Below, piece by piece: positions 1 through 6,121 of a stretch of DNA of 6,121 bases. Each line of letters begins with the position of its first letter. The stretch's first letter is position 1. This DNA comes from Campylobacteraceae bacterium. Lineage in GTDB: Bacteria; Campylobacterota; Campylobacteria; Campylobacterales; Campylobacteraceae. The stretch lies in NCBI GenBank assembly GCA_031290675.1, contig JAITNC010000040.1:1-6121 (forward strand), in the 5' to 3' direction. The notes under the pieces are model-generated. The model saw only the letters and a list, made by a program, of their open reading frames with translations, did no database searches and was not told the DNA's origin. The translations under genes and the position numbers were made by a program.

Positions 1-50
1 TATATCGCTACTTATTGATATTATATTTATTTTTTGTGCCATTATCATAT

Positions 51-83
51 GGATTGCCACGCTGCAGTCACAAGCTCGCAATG
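51..83. repeat. Short palindromic repeat, copy 1
   Basis: GGATTGCCACGC (51-62) and CAAGCTCGCAATG (71-83) flank an 8-base middle, TGCAGTCA. The ends form an ATTGC...GCAAT inverted repeat (53-57 and 78-82). Both flanks are identical in the copy at 181-213; only the middle differs. On the minus strand it has the CATTGCGAG...GGCAATCC layout of short intergenic repeats that I recall as common in many bacterial genomes. Confidence 0.75.
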
Positions 84-94
84 ACGGAGAAGAG

Positions 95-108
95 GCTGAG
101 AGCTGAGA
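95..108. repeat. Tandem 7-base duplication
   Basis: GCTGAGA occurs twice in direct succession (95-101 and 102-108). Its last base is the first base of repeat copy 2. It may be a slippage product or trace of an insertion; nothing further can be said. Confidence 0.5.
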
Positions 109-135
109 TTGTCACTCTGCTTCGCTCCTCACAAT
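108..135. repeat. Short palindromic repeat, copy 2 (diverged)
   Basis: ATTGT (108-112) and ACAAT (131-135) form the ends. The element has the same layout as the copies at 51 and 181, with G-to-A and C-to-T type differences that preserve the pairing (ATTGC/GCAAT has become ATTGT/ACAAT). Compensating changes on both ends suggest that the palindrome, not the exact sequence, is kept. The middle (CTCTGCTTCGCTCCTC) is different and the element is two bases shorter. Confidence 0.6.
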
Positions 136-180
136 GACACAAAGGGGCGTACGTGGCGCACTTCCACTGTGTAATTTGCT

Positions 181-213
181 GGATTGCCACGCCTTGCAAG
201 CAAGCTCGCAATG
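181..213. repeat. Short palindromic repeat, copy 3
   Basis: GGATTGCCACGC (181-192) and CAAGCTCGCAATG (201-213) match copy 1 at 25 of 25 flank positions, while the 8-base middle is CTTGCAAG, itself a perfect palindrome. It lies exactly 130 bases after copy 1. Confidence 0.75.
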
Positions 214-223
214 GGCAAGGGGC

Positions 224-402
224 TTTGAGCATACCAAATTTATGATTTTATGGCATAGCTATTTTGCGTCAAGACAAGGCAGGGAGTGAACCGGCGAGGA
301 ATAATACATACTAGTATAGACGCAAGCCGGTGAGCGAGTAACGAAGTATTGGCGCAAAAGAGCAAGCCAGAAAACATAAAAGGTGGCTTGGAAAATGCTA
401 AA
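224..402. repeat. Large nested imperfect inverted repeat (about 180 bases)
   Basis: The two halves are imperfectly complementary from edge to centre. The outer arms are TTT(g)AGCAT at 224-232 against ATGCTAAA at 395-402. The main arm, 239-272, pairs with 349-380 in about 29 pairs, ending in an unbroken 11-pair stretch (262-272 with 349-359, one being G-T). After an internal loop of 18 bases on each side, CCGGC (291-295) pairs with GCCGG (326-330). At the core is the perfect palindrome ATACTAGTAT (308-317). All layers share a centre between about 310 and 314. The right edge overlaps the dedA stop codon. The sequence looks like a foldable intergenic element, or the remnant of a small palindromic mobile element. 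I do not recognise a named family, and no transposase is present. Confidence 0.7.
356..390 (-). terminator. Candidate intrinsic terminator of the valS-metNIQ-dedA operon
   Basis: Just after the dedA stop, the minus strand has a perfect 7-base inverted repeat, CAAGCCA (390-384) and TGGCTTG (369-363), around a 14-base loop. CTCTTTT follows directly (362-356). The position and order of stem then T-run fit a Rho-independent terminator. The long loop, the short T-run and a competing larger fold of the same bases weaken the call. Confidence 0.5.
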
Positions 403-1003
403 TTGTCGTTTTTACTTTATTGATTTTATAGTAAATGATACCGCCGATAACCGCCAAAACAACCAAGCCGATGACGATATACGTCAAATACTCATGTATC
501 AACTCCTCATTTTGTCCGATAAAGTACCCTAAAAGTGTCAAGATATTTACCCAGATAAACGAGCCCAATATCGTATACAGCGAGAATTTGGCAAGATTCA
601 TACGGGCGAGCCCCGCCGGAATAGATATAAAATGCCTCACGCCGACAAGCAGTCTTCCGCTAAATGTAGATATCTCGCCGTGGCTTTTGAAAAAAGTTTC
701 AACTTTTTCCAAATGGTGCGGTTTGAAAAAGAAGTATTTTCCGTATCTTAAGAGTATCGCACGTCCGAGTTTCAAAGCCAAAAAATAGTTAACGCAAGCC
801 CCCGCCAGTGAGCCAAAAGTACCCATCAAAACTACCAAAAGATAGTTCATCTCGCCTTTATGTACCAAGTATCCGGCGGGGATTATCACTACTTCGCTCG
901 GAAGCGGGAACAGTGAGCTTTCTATCGCCATAAGGATAAAAATCCCCACATATCCCAAACTTCCGATAGTCTGTATCAGCCAAAGAGATAAAGCTTCTAT
1001 CAT
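398..1003 (-). CDS. DedA family inner-membrane protein
   Basis: This 201-residue polytopic membrane protein belongs to the DedA/SNARE-associated (VTT) family. Characterised members include undecaprenyl-phosphate and phospholipid translocases and proteins needed for membrane homeostasis; the substrate of this copy is unknown. Hydrophobic segments lie near 10-30, 53-77, 141-163 and 172-192. The re-entrant-loop signature is E28 followed by PLPSE at 33-37. The second signature, GRLLVGVRHF...PAGLARM at 116-135, includes Arg117 and Arg123. Val120 stands where many relatives have Pro. The end is basic (KINKVKTTI). The ATG at 1003 is six bases after the metQ stop, and no strong SD is visible; the nearest candidate, GGAAG inside the metQ end, is 14 bases away. 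Expression probably depends on read-through or coupling from metQ. The TAG stop lies within the edge of a large inverted repeat. Confidence 0.92.
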   Translation of the reverse strand: MIEALSLWLIQTIGSLGYVGIFILMAIESSLFPLPSEVVIIPAGYLVHKGEMNYLLVVLMGTFGSLAGACVNYFLALKLGRAILLRYGKYFFFKPHHLEKVETFFKSHGEISTFSGRLLVGVRHFISIPAGLARMNLAKFSLYTILGSFIWVNILTLLGYFIGQNEELIHEYLTYIVIGLVVLAVIGGIIYYKINKVKTTI

Positions 1004-1009
1004 ATTTGG

Positions 1010-1798
1010 TTAAAATACTTCCAATATCGCGCCTTGATACTTCTCTTGTATGAAATCTTTGACCTCTTGAGAAGTGATAGCTTTGTTGAGCGCCTTGATA
1101 GCGTCAAGATTTTCATTTCCGGCTTTCACGACTACGATATTTGCATACGGAGAGTCTTTAGCCTCTATAGCCAAAGCATCTTTTAGCGGATTTAGATTTG
1201 CTGCAAGAGCGTAATTTGTATTGATAACAGCTATCTCAAAATCGTCAAGCGTTCTTGGAAGCTGCGCCGCCTCAAGCGTTTCTATTTTGAGGTTTTTTGG
1301 GTTTTCTGTGATGTCAAGCAGCGTTGTGATAGCGTTTTTCTTGTCAAGTTTGATAAGTCCAGCACTTTGCAGCACATCAAGCGCCCGCCCACCGTTTGTC
1401 GGGTCGTTTGGTATAGCTACGATAGCACCCTCTTTAAGCTCGTCAAGCGATTTAATCTTGCGTGAATAAACACCCATAGGCTCTATATGAACCGCTACTG
1501 TTTTCACAAGGTGAGTGTTTTTGTTTTTGTTAAATTCTTCAAGATAAGGCTCGTGTTGGAAAAAGTTGGCCAAAACTTCGCCGTTTTCTGTTGCGATATT
1601 TGGTATCACGTAGTCGCTGAACGGTTGGATTTTGAGTGTATAACCCTCTTTTTCAAGCAGAGGTTTTACAACTTCCAAAATCTCAACATGAGGCACGGGC
1701 GTCGCCGCTACTGTAATCTCTTTTGAGCTCTTTTTGCCGTCGCTGCAACCTGTGAAAGCCAATAGTATAGCCGCCAATAATGTGTAAAATATTCTCAT
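1010..1798 (-). CDS. metQ: Methionine-binding lipoprotein MetQ (NlpA family)
   Basis: This 262-residue substrate-binding lipoprotein delivers methionine to MetNI in the periplasm; E. coli MetQ is 271 residues. Residues 1-17 are a lipoprotein signal peptide (MRIFYTLLAAILLAFTG), with Cys18 as the lipidated residue. Phe at the -3 position of the lipobox is less usual than Leu. NlpA/MetQ family signatures follow: ANFFQHEPYL (77-86), VAIPNDPTNGGRAL (127-140), VINTNYA (191-197) and KDSPYAN (214-220). Several of these contain residues that contact methionine in solved homologues. The longest open frame begins at a TTG at 1876, inside metI, but AAGGAG at 1805-1810 lies six bases before the ATG at 1798, and only this start puts the signal peptide at the N-terminus. 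There is one metQ here, whereas I recall two in tandem in C. jejuni. The exact ligand (L- or D-methionine, or a peptide) cannot be read from sequence. Confidence 0.95.
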   Translation of the reverse strand: MRIFYTLLAAILLAFTGCSDGKKSSKEITVAATPVPHVEILEVVKPLLEKEGYTLKIQPFSDYVIPNIATENGEVLANFFQHEPYLEEFNKNKNTHLVKTVAVHIEPMGVYSRKIKSLDELKEGAIVAIPNDPTNGGRALDVLQSAGLIKLDKKNAITTLLDITENPKNLKIETLEAAQLPRTLDDFEIAVINTNYALAANLNPLKDALAIEAKDSPYANIVVVKAGNENLDAIKALNKAITSQEVKDFIQEKYQGAILEVF

Positions 1799-1804
1799 TT
1801 GCAT

Positions 1805-1810
1805 CTCCTT
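1805..1810 (-). promoter_or_regulatory. Shine-Dalgarno site deciding the metQ start
   Basis: AAGGAG lies in the 16-base gap between metI and metQ. An ATG directly abuts it with zero spacing (1804); the second ATG, at 1798, has a six-base spacing and is preferred. It is the strongest site next to that of metI. Confidence 0.85.
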
Positions 1811-1814
1811 AAGT

Positions 1815-2462
1815 TTAATGTTTGATGAGTTTGTATATGAAGTTCCCAATGCTTTGAAAGCACTGAACCATAACAATCAAAATGACAACCGTGTAAAACA
1901 GTATGTCGGCTCTGAAACCGTCATATCCGTACTGTTTTGCCACAGCCCCAAGACCTCCTGCCCCAACAGCTCCCGCCATAGCTGAAAAGCCTATGACGAT
2001 GATAAGAGTTAGCGTGATGGAAAGTATGATGCTTGGAAACGCTTCGGGTAGTAAAACCCTAAATACGATTTGCACCTTACTCGCCCCAAAAGACCTCGCC
2101 GCCTCTATGATACTTCTGTCCACCTCCTTAAATGCGCTCTCTATCAGCCTTGCGATAAATGGAGCCGTTCCTATCGTCAAAGGAACTATGGCAGCGTTTT
2201 CGCCTGTATATCTGCCGACTACGAACTTTGTAATGGGAAATAATACAATAATTAATATTATAAAAGGGAATGAGCGCAGTGTGTTTACGATGACATCAAG
2301 CGTTGCGTATACGTATCTGTTTGGAGATAGCCCGTCATTGCTCGTCAATATCAAAATAACAGCCAGAAAAAAGCCGATGAAGGACGCCAGCAGGGTTGAA
2401 ATCACACTCATGTAGAGGGTTTGAAATGTGGCTGTGATGATTAGCGTGAGCATAGTGTCCAT
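1815..2462 (-). CDS. metI: Methionine ABC importer, permease subunit MetI
   Basis: This 215-residue inner-membrane permease forms the methionine channel as a dimer; E. coli MetI is 217 residues. About five hydrophobic segments are visible, near residues 14-40, 56-81, 88-110, 143-166 and 186-206. The ABC permease EAA loop, which docks on MetN, is EAARSFGA at 120-127 with its conserved Gly126, followed by LLPEAFPSI. The frame stays open to a TTG at 2477, but that start would lie on top of the Shine-Dalgarno sequence GGGAGG (2470-2475). The ATG at 2462 sits seven bases after it, within TGATG shared with the metN stop, and is the better start. Coupled translation with metN is likely. The TAA stop is 16 bases before metQ. 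Confidence 0.95.
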   Translation of the reverse strand: MDTMLTLIITATFQTLYMSVISTLLASFIGFFLAVILILTSNDGLSPNRYVYATLDVIVNTLRSFPFIILIIVLFPITKFVVGRYTGENAAIVPLTIGTAPFIARLIESAFKEVDRSIIEAARSFGASKVQIVFRVLLPEAFPSIILSITLTLIIVIGFSAMAGAVGAGGLGAVAKQYGYDGFRADILFYTVVILIVMVQCFQSIGNFIYKLIKH

Positions 2463-3421
2463 CAGATGACCTCCCAAACGATATCTGTTTTGTTGTCTAA
2501 AAAATCTTGAACTTTTGATGAATTTCGCTCGTCTATGTTTATCACGAGTGAGCCTACCACTTTGTCGCCGAGCTTTTCAAGTTTGCCCCAGACGATGCTG
2601 AAGTCTATGCCAAGCTCTCGCGCCATCATCGTAACGATTGATTTGTTTGATATGGTGCTTGGAAAATAGAGTCTTATATTTACGCCATTTTGAGGCAAAA
2701 TCTCCTCTTCGCCCAAAAACTTTCTCATCTTTTCGTCCGGTTTTAAAAACAGCGTTTCTATCTCCCCAAGACCTATGATTTTTCCGTTTTCCAACAGCAT
2801 CGCCCTCGTGGCTATCTTTTTGACTACTTCCATTTCGTGAGTTACCAAGATGATAGTGATGCCAAGCTTTTTGTTTATGTCCCTTAAAAGCTCCAAGATA
2901 GACGCTGTCGTGTTTGGGTCAAGTGCGCTCGTGGCTTCGTCGCTCAGAAGTATCTTTGGCTCTAAGCCCAAAGCTCTCGCGATTGCCACACGCTGTTTTT
3001 GCCCGCCGCTAAGCTCCCTCGGGTACGCCTGTTTTTTCTCCTCAAGCCCGACAAGCTTCAACAGCTCGCCTACTTTTTTCTCAATAATATCTTTTTTGTA
3101 TCCCCAAAGGCTCATCGGCAAAGCGATATTTTCATATACATTTTTTTGGTTTAGAAGCGAAAACTGCTGAAATATCATACCCATATCTTTTCTCAAAAAC
3201 CGCAGCTCGTCCTCGCTCATCTTGCCTATCTCTTTATCAAAAAGCTTAAGCGTGCCTTCGTCGTATTTCTCAAGACCGTTTATGCAGCGAAGAAGCGTTG
3301 ATTTGCCCGCTCCGCTGTGTCCTACGATAGCAAATATCTCGTTTTTTTCTATTTTCAGGCTAATATCGCTTAGGATTTTCTGTTTGCCGAAATATTTTCC
3401 GAGATTTGAGATATCTATCAA
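2462..3421 (-). CDS. metN: Methionine ABC importer, ATP-binding subunit MetN
   Basis: This 319-residue cytoplasmic ATPase would power uptake of methionine by dimerising on the inner face of MetI. The nucleotide-binding domain has Walker [10 protein letters not shown] at 34-42, the Q-loop at 85-86 (FQQF), signature LSGGQ at 137-141, Walker B ILLSDE at 157-162, D-loop SALD at 165-168 and the switch His195. Residues from about 245 to the end match the NIL domain of MetN proteins, which in E. coli binds methionine and inhibits transport. That domain is what separates MetN from general amino-acid ABC ATPases. The protein is slightly shorter than E. coli MetN (343). The start is TTG at 3421, overlapping the valS stop as TTGA; AAAGG lies seven bases upstream, at 3429-3433, and supports it. 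The TGA stop shares one base with the metI ATG. Specificity for methionine is inferred from family membership. Confidence 0.95.
   Translation of the reverse strand: MIDISNLGKYFGKQKILSDISLKIEKNEIFAIVGHSGAGKSTLLRCINGLEKYDEGTLKLFDKEIGKMSEDELRFLRKDMGMIFQQFSLLNQKNVYENIALPMSLWGYKKDIIEKKVGELLKLVGLEEKKQAYPRELSGGQKQRVAIARALGLEPKILLSDEATSALDPNTTASILELLRDINKKLGITIILVTHEMEVVKKIATRAMLLENGKIIGLGEIETLFLKPDEKMRKFLGEEEILPQNGVNIRLYFPSTISNKSIVTMMARELGIDFSIVWGKLEKLGDKVVGSLVINIDERNSSKVQDFLDNKTDIVWEVI
2470..2475 (-). promoter_or_regulatory. Shine-Dalgarno site deciding the metI start
   Basis: GGGAGG lies inside the end of metN, seven bases before the ATG at 2462. It rules against the upstream TTG at 2477, which overlaps the site itself. 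Confidence 0.85.
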
Positions 3422-6051
3422 GACTTAGCCTTTGAGAGCGCTTCAAGCTCCTCATCTACTTTTGAAAGTTTGCTTTTAGCGTCATTTAACGCTGCTCTGT
3501 TTTGTTCTACGACCTCTTTTGGGGCGTTCGCTACAAATCGTTCGTTGCCGAGCATTCCCTCAAGTTTTGCGCTCTCTTTTTCAAGTTTGACTTTTTGAGC
3601 GTTGAGTCTCTGCACCAAAGGCGTCAAATCCACATTTTCAAGAGGTATGAAAACTTCCAAGTTGTCCCCTACATCACGCACGGCGTTTTGAGGATTTTCG
3701 CTCACAAAACTTACATTTTCAACTTTCGCCAACAGCTTGATAAAGGGCGAAAACTTCTCATCTATGCTTTTGTTTTCAAGTTTTATGGCGGCTTGCGGCA
3801 AAGTGCCAGCTATGTCAAGAGTGGCTTTTGCACGCCTGATGCCGACTATAGCCTCTACGATGAGTGAGAAAGTTTCTTCTATCTTCTCATCTTGCGTCAA
3901 ATCGCTCGGATACTCTTTGACCATGATAGAAGAGGCTTCATCTAAAGTGGTAGAGCCAAGCTCTTGATAGAGGTATTCGGATATGAAAGGCATAAACGGG
4001 TGTAAAAGCTTCATCGCCTCTTTAAATATACCCCCAAGCTCCGAAACGGCGTTTTTTTGCGCTTTTGCAAGCTCTATACCCCAGTCGCAAAACTCTCCCC
4101 ACAAAAAGCGGTAAAGCGTCGTGGCGGCGTCGTTGAAACGATAGCTCTCAAGATACTCTCTGACCTCTTTCGTGGCGGCGTTCAAGCGGCTTTTCATATA
4201 CAATCCAAGCTCTGTTTTTATCTCTATCTCGCCCACGTCTTTAAAACTTTTCTCGTTCAAAAGTAAAAATCTTGAAGCGTTAAAGAGTTTGTTTGTGAAG
4301 TTTCTCATCTGCTCAAGTTTATCACGGCTGAGCCTTATATCACGCCCTTGTACTGCCAAAACTGCAAGCGTAAAGCGCAAAGCGTCTGCGCTAAATTCGT
4401 TTATCATATCAAGAGGGTCTATGACATTGCCTTTTGATTTGCTCATCTTTTGACCAAATTCGTCCCTCACGAGTGCGTGCAGATAGATGTTTTCAAATGG
4501 CAGTTTTTGCATAAAGTGTTCGCCGGAAAACATCATACGTGCGACCCAGAAAAACAAGATGTCAAAACCAGTGATGAGCAGTGTGTTCGGGTAAAAATCG
4601 TTCAAATCTTCCTCAGACCACTTCTCATCTTTATATACGCCGTTGCCCCAGCCAAGCGTTGAGAAAGACCAAAGTCCGGAGCTAAACCACGTATCAAGCA
4701 CATCGGGGTCTTGATGAAAATCTTTGGTTTCGCATTTTGGACATTTGAGCGGATTTTCCTCCTCGCTCGCCCATTCAAAGCCGCATTTGTCGCAGTAAAA
4801 TACGGGTATTCTATGTCCCCACCAAAGCTGCCTTGAGATGCACCAGTCTTTGAGCTCTTTCATCCAAGCGTTGTATGAGTTTATCCAGTGCGGCGGGTGA
4901 AATCTGCTCTTTCCTTCGTTCACTTTGGCTATCGCACCGTCGGCTATCTCTTTTTTTACAAACCACTGTTTGGAGATATACGGCTCAACTATGTTTTTGC
5001 ATCTGTAGCAGTGTCCGACTTGATTTGTGTAGTCTTCTATTTTCTCTACATTGCCCGCTTTTTCAAGCTCTTTTACTATCTCATCTCGTGCGCTCAGCCT
5101 CTCTTTGCCTTCAAAAGTGCCGCAGTAGCTGTTCAAAATCCCGTTTTCGTCAAATATAGTGATAAACTCCAAGTTGTGGCGTTTGCCGACTTCGTAGTCG
5201 TTTATGTCGTGCGCGGGGGTTACTTTGACGCAGCCCGAACCAAACGCCATATCTACGTGAGCGTCCGCTATGATTTTTATCTCTCGTCCGATGAGCGGTA
5301 AAACCACGTTTTTGCCGATGTAGTTTTTGTATCTCTCATCGTCAGGATTTACCATAACGGCAGTATCGCCAAAAAATGTTTCAGGTCTTGTCGTAGCGAG
5401 TGTTAGAAATTCTTTTGAGTCTTTTAGAAAATACCTCAGGTAGTAGAGTTTGCTTTTGTGCTCCTCGTACTCAACCTCTATGTCGCTTAGTGCGCCGTCG
5501 TGCGTGCACCAATTGACCATATAGTTGCCTCGTACTATCAACCCTTCGTTATAAAGGGCTGTGAAGGATTTGCGTACGGCGTTTTTCAACCCTTCGTCCA
5601 TCGTAAAGCGTTCTCTGCTCCAAGCGGGACTTGCTCCGAGTTTTCTTAGCTGCGACATTATTGTGCCGCCGCTGTAGTTTTTCCACTCCCAGACCTTTTC
5701 CAGAAACTTCTCACGCCCAAGCTGCTCTTTTTTTATACCCTCTTTCAAGAGTTGCTTCTCAACGACATTTTGCGTGGCTATACCGGCGTGGTCAATGCCC
5801 GGCTGCCAGAGAGTTTTGAACCCGTCCATACGTTTGTATCTCGTGATGATATCTTGCAGTGTAAATGTGAGTGCGTGTCCTATGTGCAGGCTGCCCGTAA
5901 CATTTGGAGGCGGCATCATAATGGAGAAATTTTTACCCTTTTTTTGTATATTTTTATTGCCGTCAAGCTCAAAATACCCTCTGCTCTCCCATATCTTGTA
6001 GTAACTCTCCTCTATCTTTTTTGGCTCATACCCGCCTGTTTTCTCGCTCAT
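3418..6051 (-). CDS. valS: Valyl-tRNA synthetase (ValRS, class Ia)
   Basis: This 877-residue cytoplasmic enzyme charges tRNA-Val with valine using ATP; its length is normal for bacterial ValRS. The class I HIGH motif is at residues 56-59, inside [14 protein letters not shown], and KMSKS is at 535-539. The CP1 editing domain, which in this family hydrolyses mischarged Thr-tRNA-Val, spans roughly 190-345 and contains [11 protein letters not shown] (220-230) and HDINDYEVG (281-289). Cys420, 423, 437 and 440 form a CxxC...CxxC zinc-ribbon-like pair, with another CxxC at 348-351. An anticodon-binding helical domain follows KMSKS. The tail, about 812-877, is rich in Lys, Glu and Leu and matches the C-terminal coiled coil of ValRS. 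The ATG at 6051 is preceded by TAAGG seven bases upstream. The TGA stop overlaps the metN start, so the two genes are probably translationally coupled. No damage is seen in the frame. Confidence 0.98.
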   Translation of the reverse strand: MSEKTGGYEPKKIEESYYKIWESRGYFELDGNKNIQKKGKNFSIMMPPPNVTGSLHIGHALTFTLQDIITRYKRMDGFKTLWQPGIDHAGIATQNVVEKQLLKEGIKKEQLGREKFLEKVWEWKNYSGGTIMSQLRKLGASPAWSRERFTMDEGLKNAVRKSFTALYNEGLIVRGNYMVNWCTHDGALSDIEVEYEEHKSKLYYLRYFLKDSKEFLTLATTRPETFFGDTAVMVNPDDERYKNYIGKNVVLPLIGREIKIIADAHVDMAFGSGCVKVTPAHDINDYEVGKRHNLEFITIFDENGILNSYCGTFEGKERLSARDEIVKELEKAGNVEKIEDYTNQVGHCYRCKNIVEPYISKQWFVKKEIADGAIAKVNEGKSRFHPPHWINSYNAWMKELKDWCISRQLWWGHRIPVFYCDKCGFEWASEEENPLKCPKCETKDFHQDPDVLDTWFSSGLWSFSTLGWGNGVYKDEKWSEEDLNDFYPNTLLITGFDILFFWVARMMFSGEHFMQKLPFENIYLHALVRDEFGQKMSKSKGNVIDPLDMINEFSADALRFTLAVLAVQGRDIRLSRDKLEQMRNFTNKLFNASRFLLLNEKSFKDVGEIEIKTELGLYMKSRLNAATKEVREYLESYRFNDAATTLYRFLWGEFCDWGIELAKAQKNAVSELGGIFKEAMKLLHPFMPFISEYLYQELGSTTLDEASSIMVKEYPSDLTQDEKIEETFSLIVEAIVGIRRAKATLDIAGTLPQAAIKLENKSIDEKFSPFIKLLAKVENVSFVSENPQNAVRDVGDNLEVFIPLENVDLTPLVQRLNAQKVKLEKESAKLEGMLGNERFVANAPKEVVEQNRAALNDAKSKLSKVDEELEALSKAKS
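3429..3433 (-). promoter_or_regulatory. Shine-Dalgarno site deciding the metN TTG start
   Basis: AAAGG lies inside the last codons of valS, seven bases before the TTG at 3421. It supports TTG as the true start in spite of its rarity. The stretch AAGGCTAA also occurs at the valS ribosome site, with the same spacing to the start codon. Confidence 0.7.
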
Positions 6052-6058
6052 CTTTTAG

Positions 6059-6063
6059 CCTTA
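6059..6063 (-). promoter_or_regulatory. Shine-Dalgarno site of valS
   Basis: The minus strand reads TAAGG, then CTAAAAG, then ATG. The seven-base spacing supports the ATG at 6051 as the valS start. Confidence 0.7.
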
Positions 6064-6069
6064 AGTCTA

Positions 6070-6075
6070 TTTATA
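6070..6075 (-). promoter_or_regulatory. Candidate -10 element of the valS promoter
   Basis: On the minus strand this reads TATAAA inside a T-rich run, TTTTTATAAATAG, about 20 bases before the valS start codon. No recognisable -35 lies 16-18 bases upstream, only T/A-rich sequence. That is common for sigma-70 promoters in Campylobacterota, where periodic T-tracts replace the -35. If it is real, the leader is very short, which leaves no room for a T-box or other long leader regulation. A promoter further upstream, outside the window, is equally possible. Confidence 0.4.
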
Positions 6076-6121
6076 AAAACCCCAATTTTACTTAAAAATC
6101 ACTAAAAGAAGGCTTTTGTCG

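Larger units (their letters stand above)
1..397. other. Non-coding intergenic region downstream of dedA
   Basis: No frame on either strand gives a credible protein. Bases 1-50 are strongly AT-rich and show no clear signal. Bases 51-213 hold three short palindromic repeats, and 224-402 is the large inverted repeat that includes the operon terminator candidate. Bases 136-180 show no structure I can support. The length is striking beside the gaps of 16 bases or less in the rest of the operon. Confidence 0.7.

Noticed and set aside
51..213. CRISPR array
   Set aside because: Only three repeats at unequal spacing (57 and 73 bases start to start); they are palindromic with internal variation, and there are no uniform spacers or cas genes.
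224..402. tRNA or other standard RNA gene
   Set aside because: No cloverleaf, T-loop consensus or known RNA signature is visible; the symmetry is of a single long hairpin.
1799..1876. Longer metQ starting at TTG 1876 (adds 26 residues)
   Set aside because: The extension lies in metI, buries the lipoprotein signal peptide, and ignores AAGGAG before the ATG at 1798.
2463..2477. Longer metI starting at TTG 2477 (adds five residues, MGGHL)
   Set aside because: The start would overlap its own GGGAGG ribosome site. The ATG at 2462 has ideal spacing and gives a length close to E. coli MetI.
4888..5301. Plus-strand open frames opposite valS, the longest of 137 codons, and similar frames opposite metI and dedA
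   Set aside because: They are antisense to well-conserved genes, show no recognisable domains, and have Cys/Phe/Ser-rich compositions typical of shadow frames.
6094..6121. AAAAG/CTTTT hairpin (6104-6108 and 6113-6117), a possible terminator or the 3' end of an upstream minus-strand gene
   Set aside because: The stem is five weak pairs and the T-run is several bases away. All three minus-strand frames stop within the window, so a gene end cannot be assigned.
6052..6121. T-box or S-box leader controlling valS and metNIQ
   Set aside because: Only 70 bases are visible before valS, with no T-box motif or SAM-riboswitch core, and the gaps inside the operon are too short to hold one.

Overview
The window holds one compact minus-strand gene block. 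In transcription order it is valS (valyl-tRNA synthetase), metN, metI and metQ (ATPase, permease and lipoprotein of a methionine ABC importer of the MetNIQ type), then a DedA-family membrane protein. A 397-base non-coding, repeat-bearing tail follows it at the left end of the window. Nothing on the plus strand looks like a gene. The order valS-metN-metI-metQ, the AT-leaning base composition, the A/T-rich promoter without a clear -35 and the very tight packing all suggest a member of the Campylobacterota (Epsilonproteobacteria). From memory, Campylobacter jejuni has the same order. I cannot name the genus.

The right edge (about 6052-6121) is the region upstream of valS and carries a weak promoter candidate and a Shine-Dalgarno (SD) site. 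Genes are nearly contiguous from 6051 down to 398. valS and metN overlap by 4 bases (a TTGA overlap, with metN starting at TTG), metN and metI share one base (TGATG), 16 bases separate metI from metQ, and 6 bases separate metQ from dedA. SD sites 6-7 bases upstream decide the starts of valS, metN, metI and metQ. For metI and metQ they move the start well inside the longest open frame: metI starts at 2462, not 2477, and metQ at 1798, not 1876. The layout implies a single transcript on which a housekeeping synthetase drives a methionine importer. MetQ binds methionine, MetI forms the channel, and MetN hydrolyses ATP and carries the C-terminal NIL domain through which methionine inhibits transport in characterised homologues.

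The 1-397 tail is the most unusual part. It holds three copies of an imperfect palindromic repeat with ends ATTGY...RCAAT, at 51-83, 108-135 and 181-213. Next to them, ending exactly over the dedA stop codon, is a nested imperfect inverted repeat of about 180 bases (224-402) whose arms, inner stem and central 10-base palindrome all share almost the same centre. A shorter hairpin followed by a T-run (356-390) lies in its right arm and is the best terminator candidate for the operon. I found no convincing new multi-gene system here. The genes belong to well-known families, and the points worth checking are the repeats and the coupling of genes within the operon.
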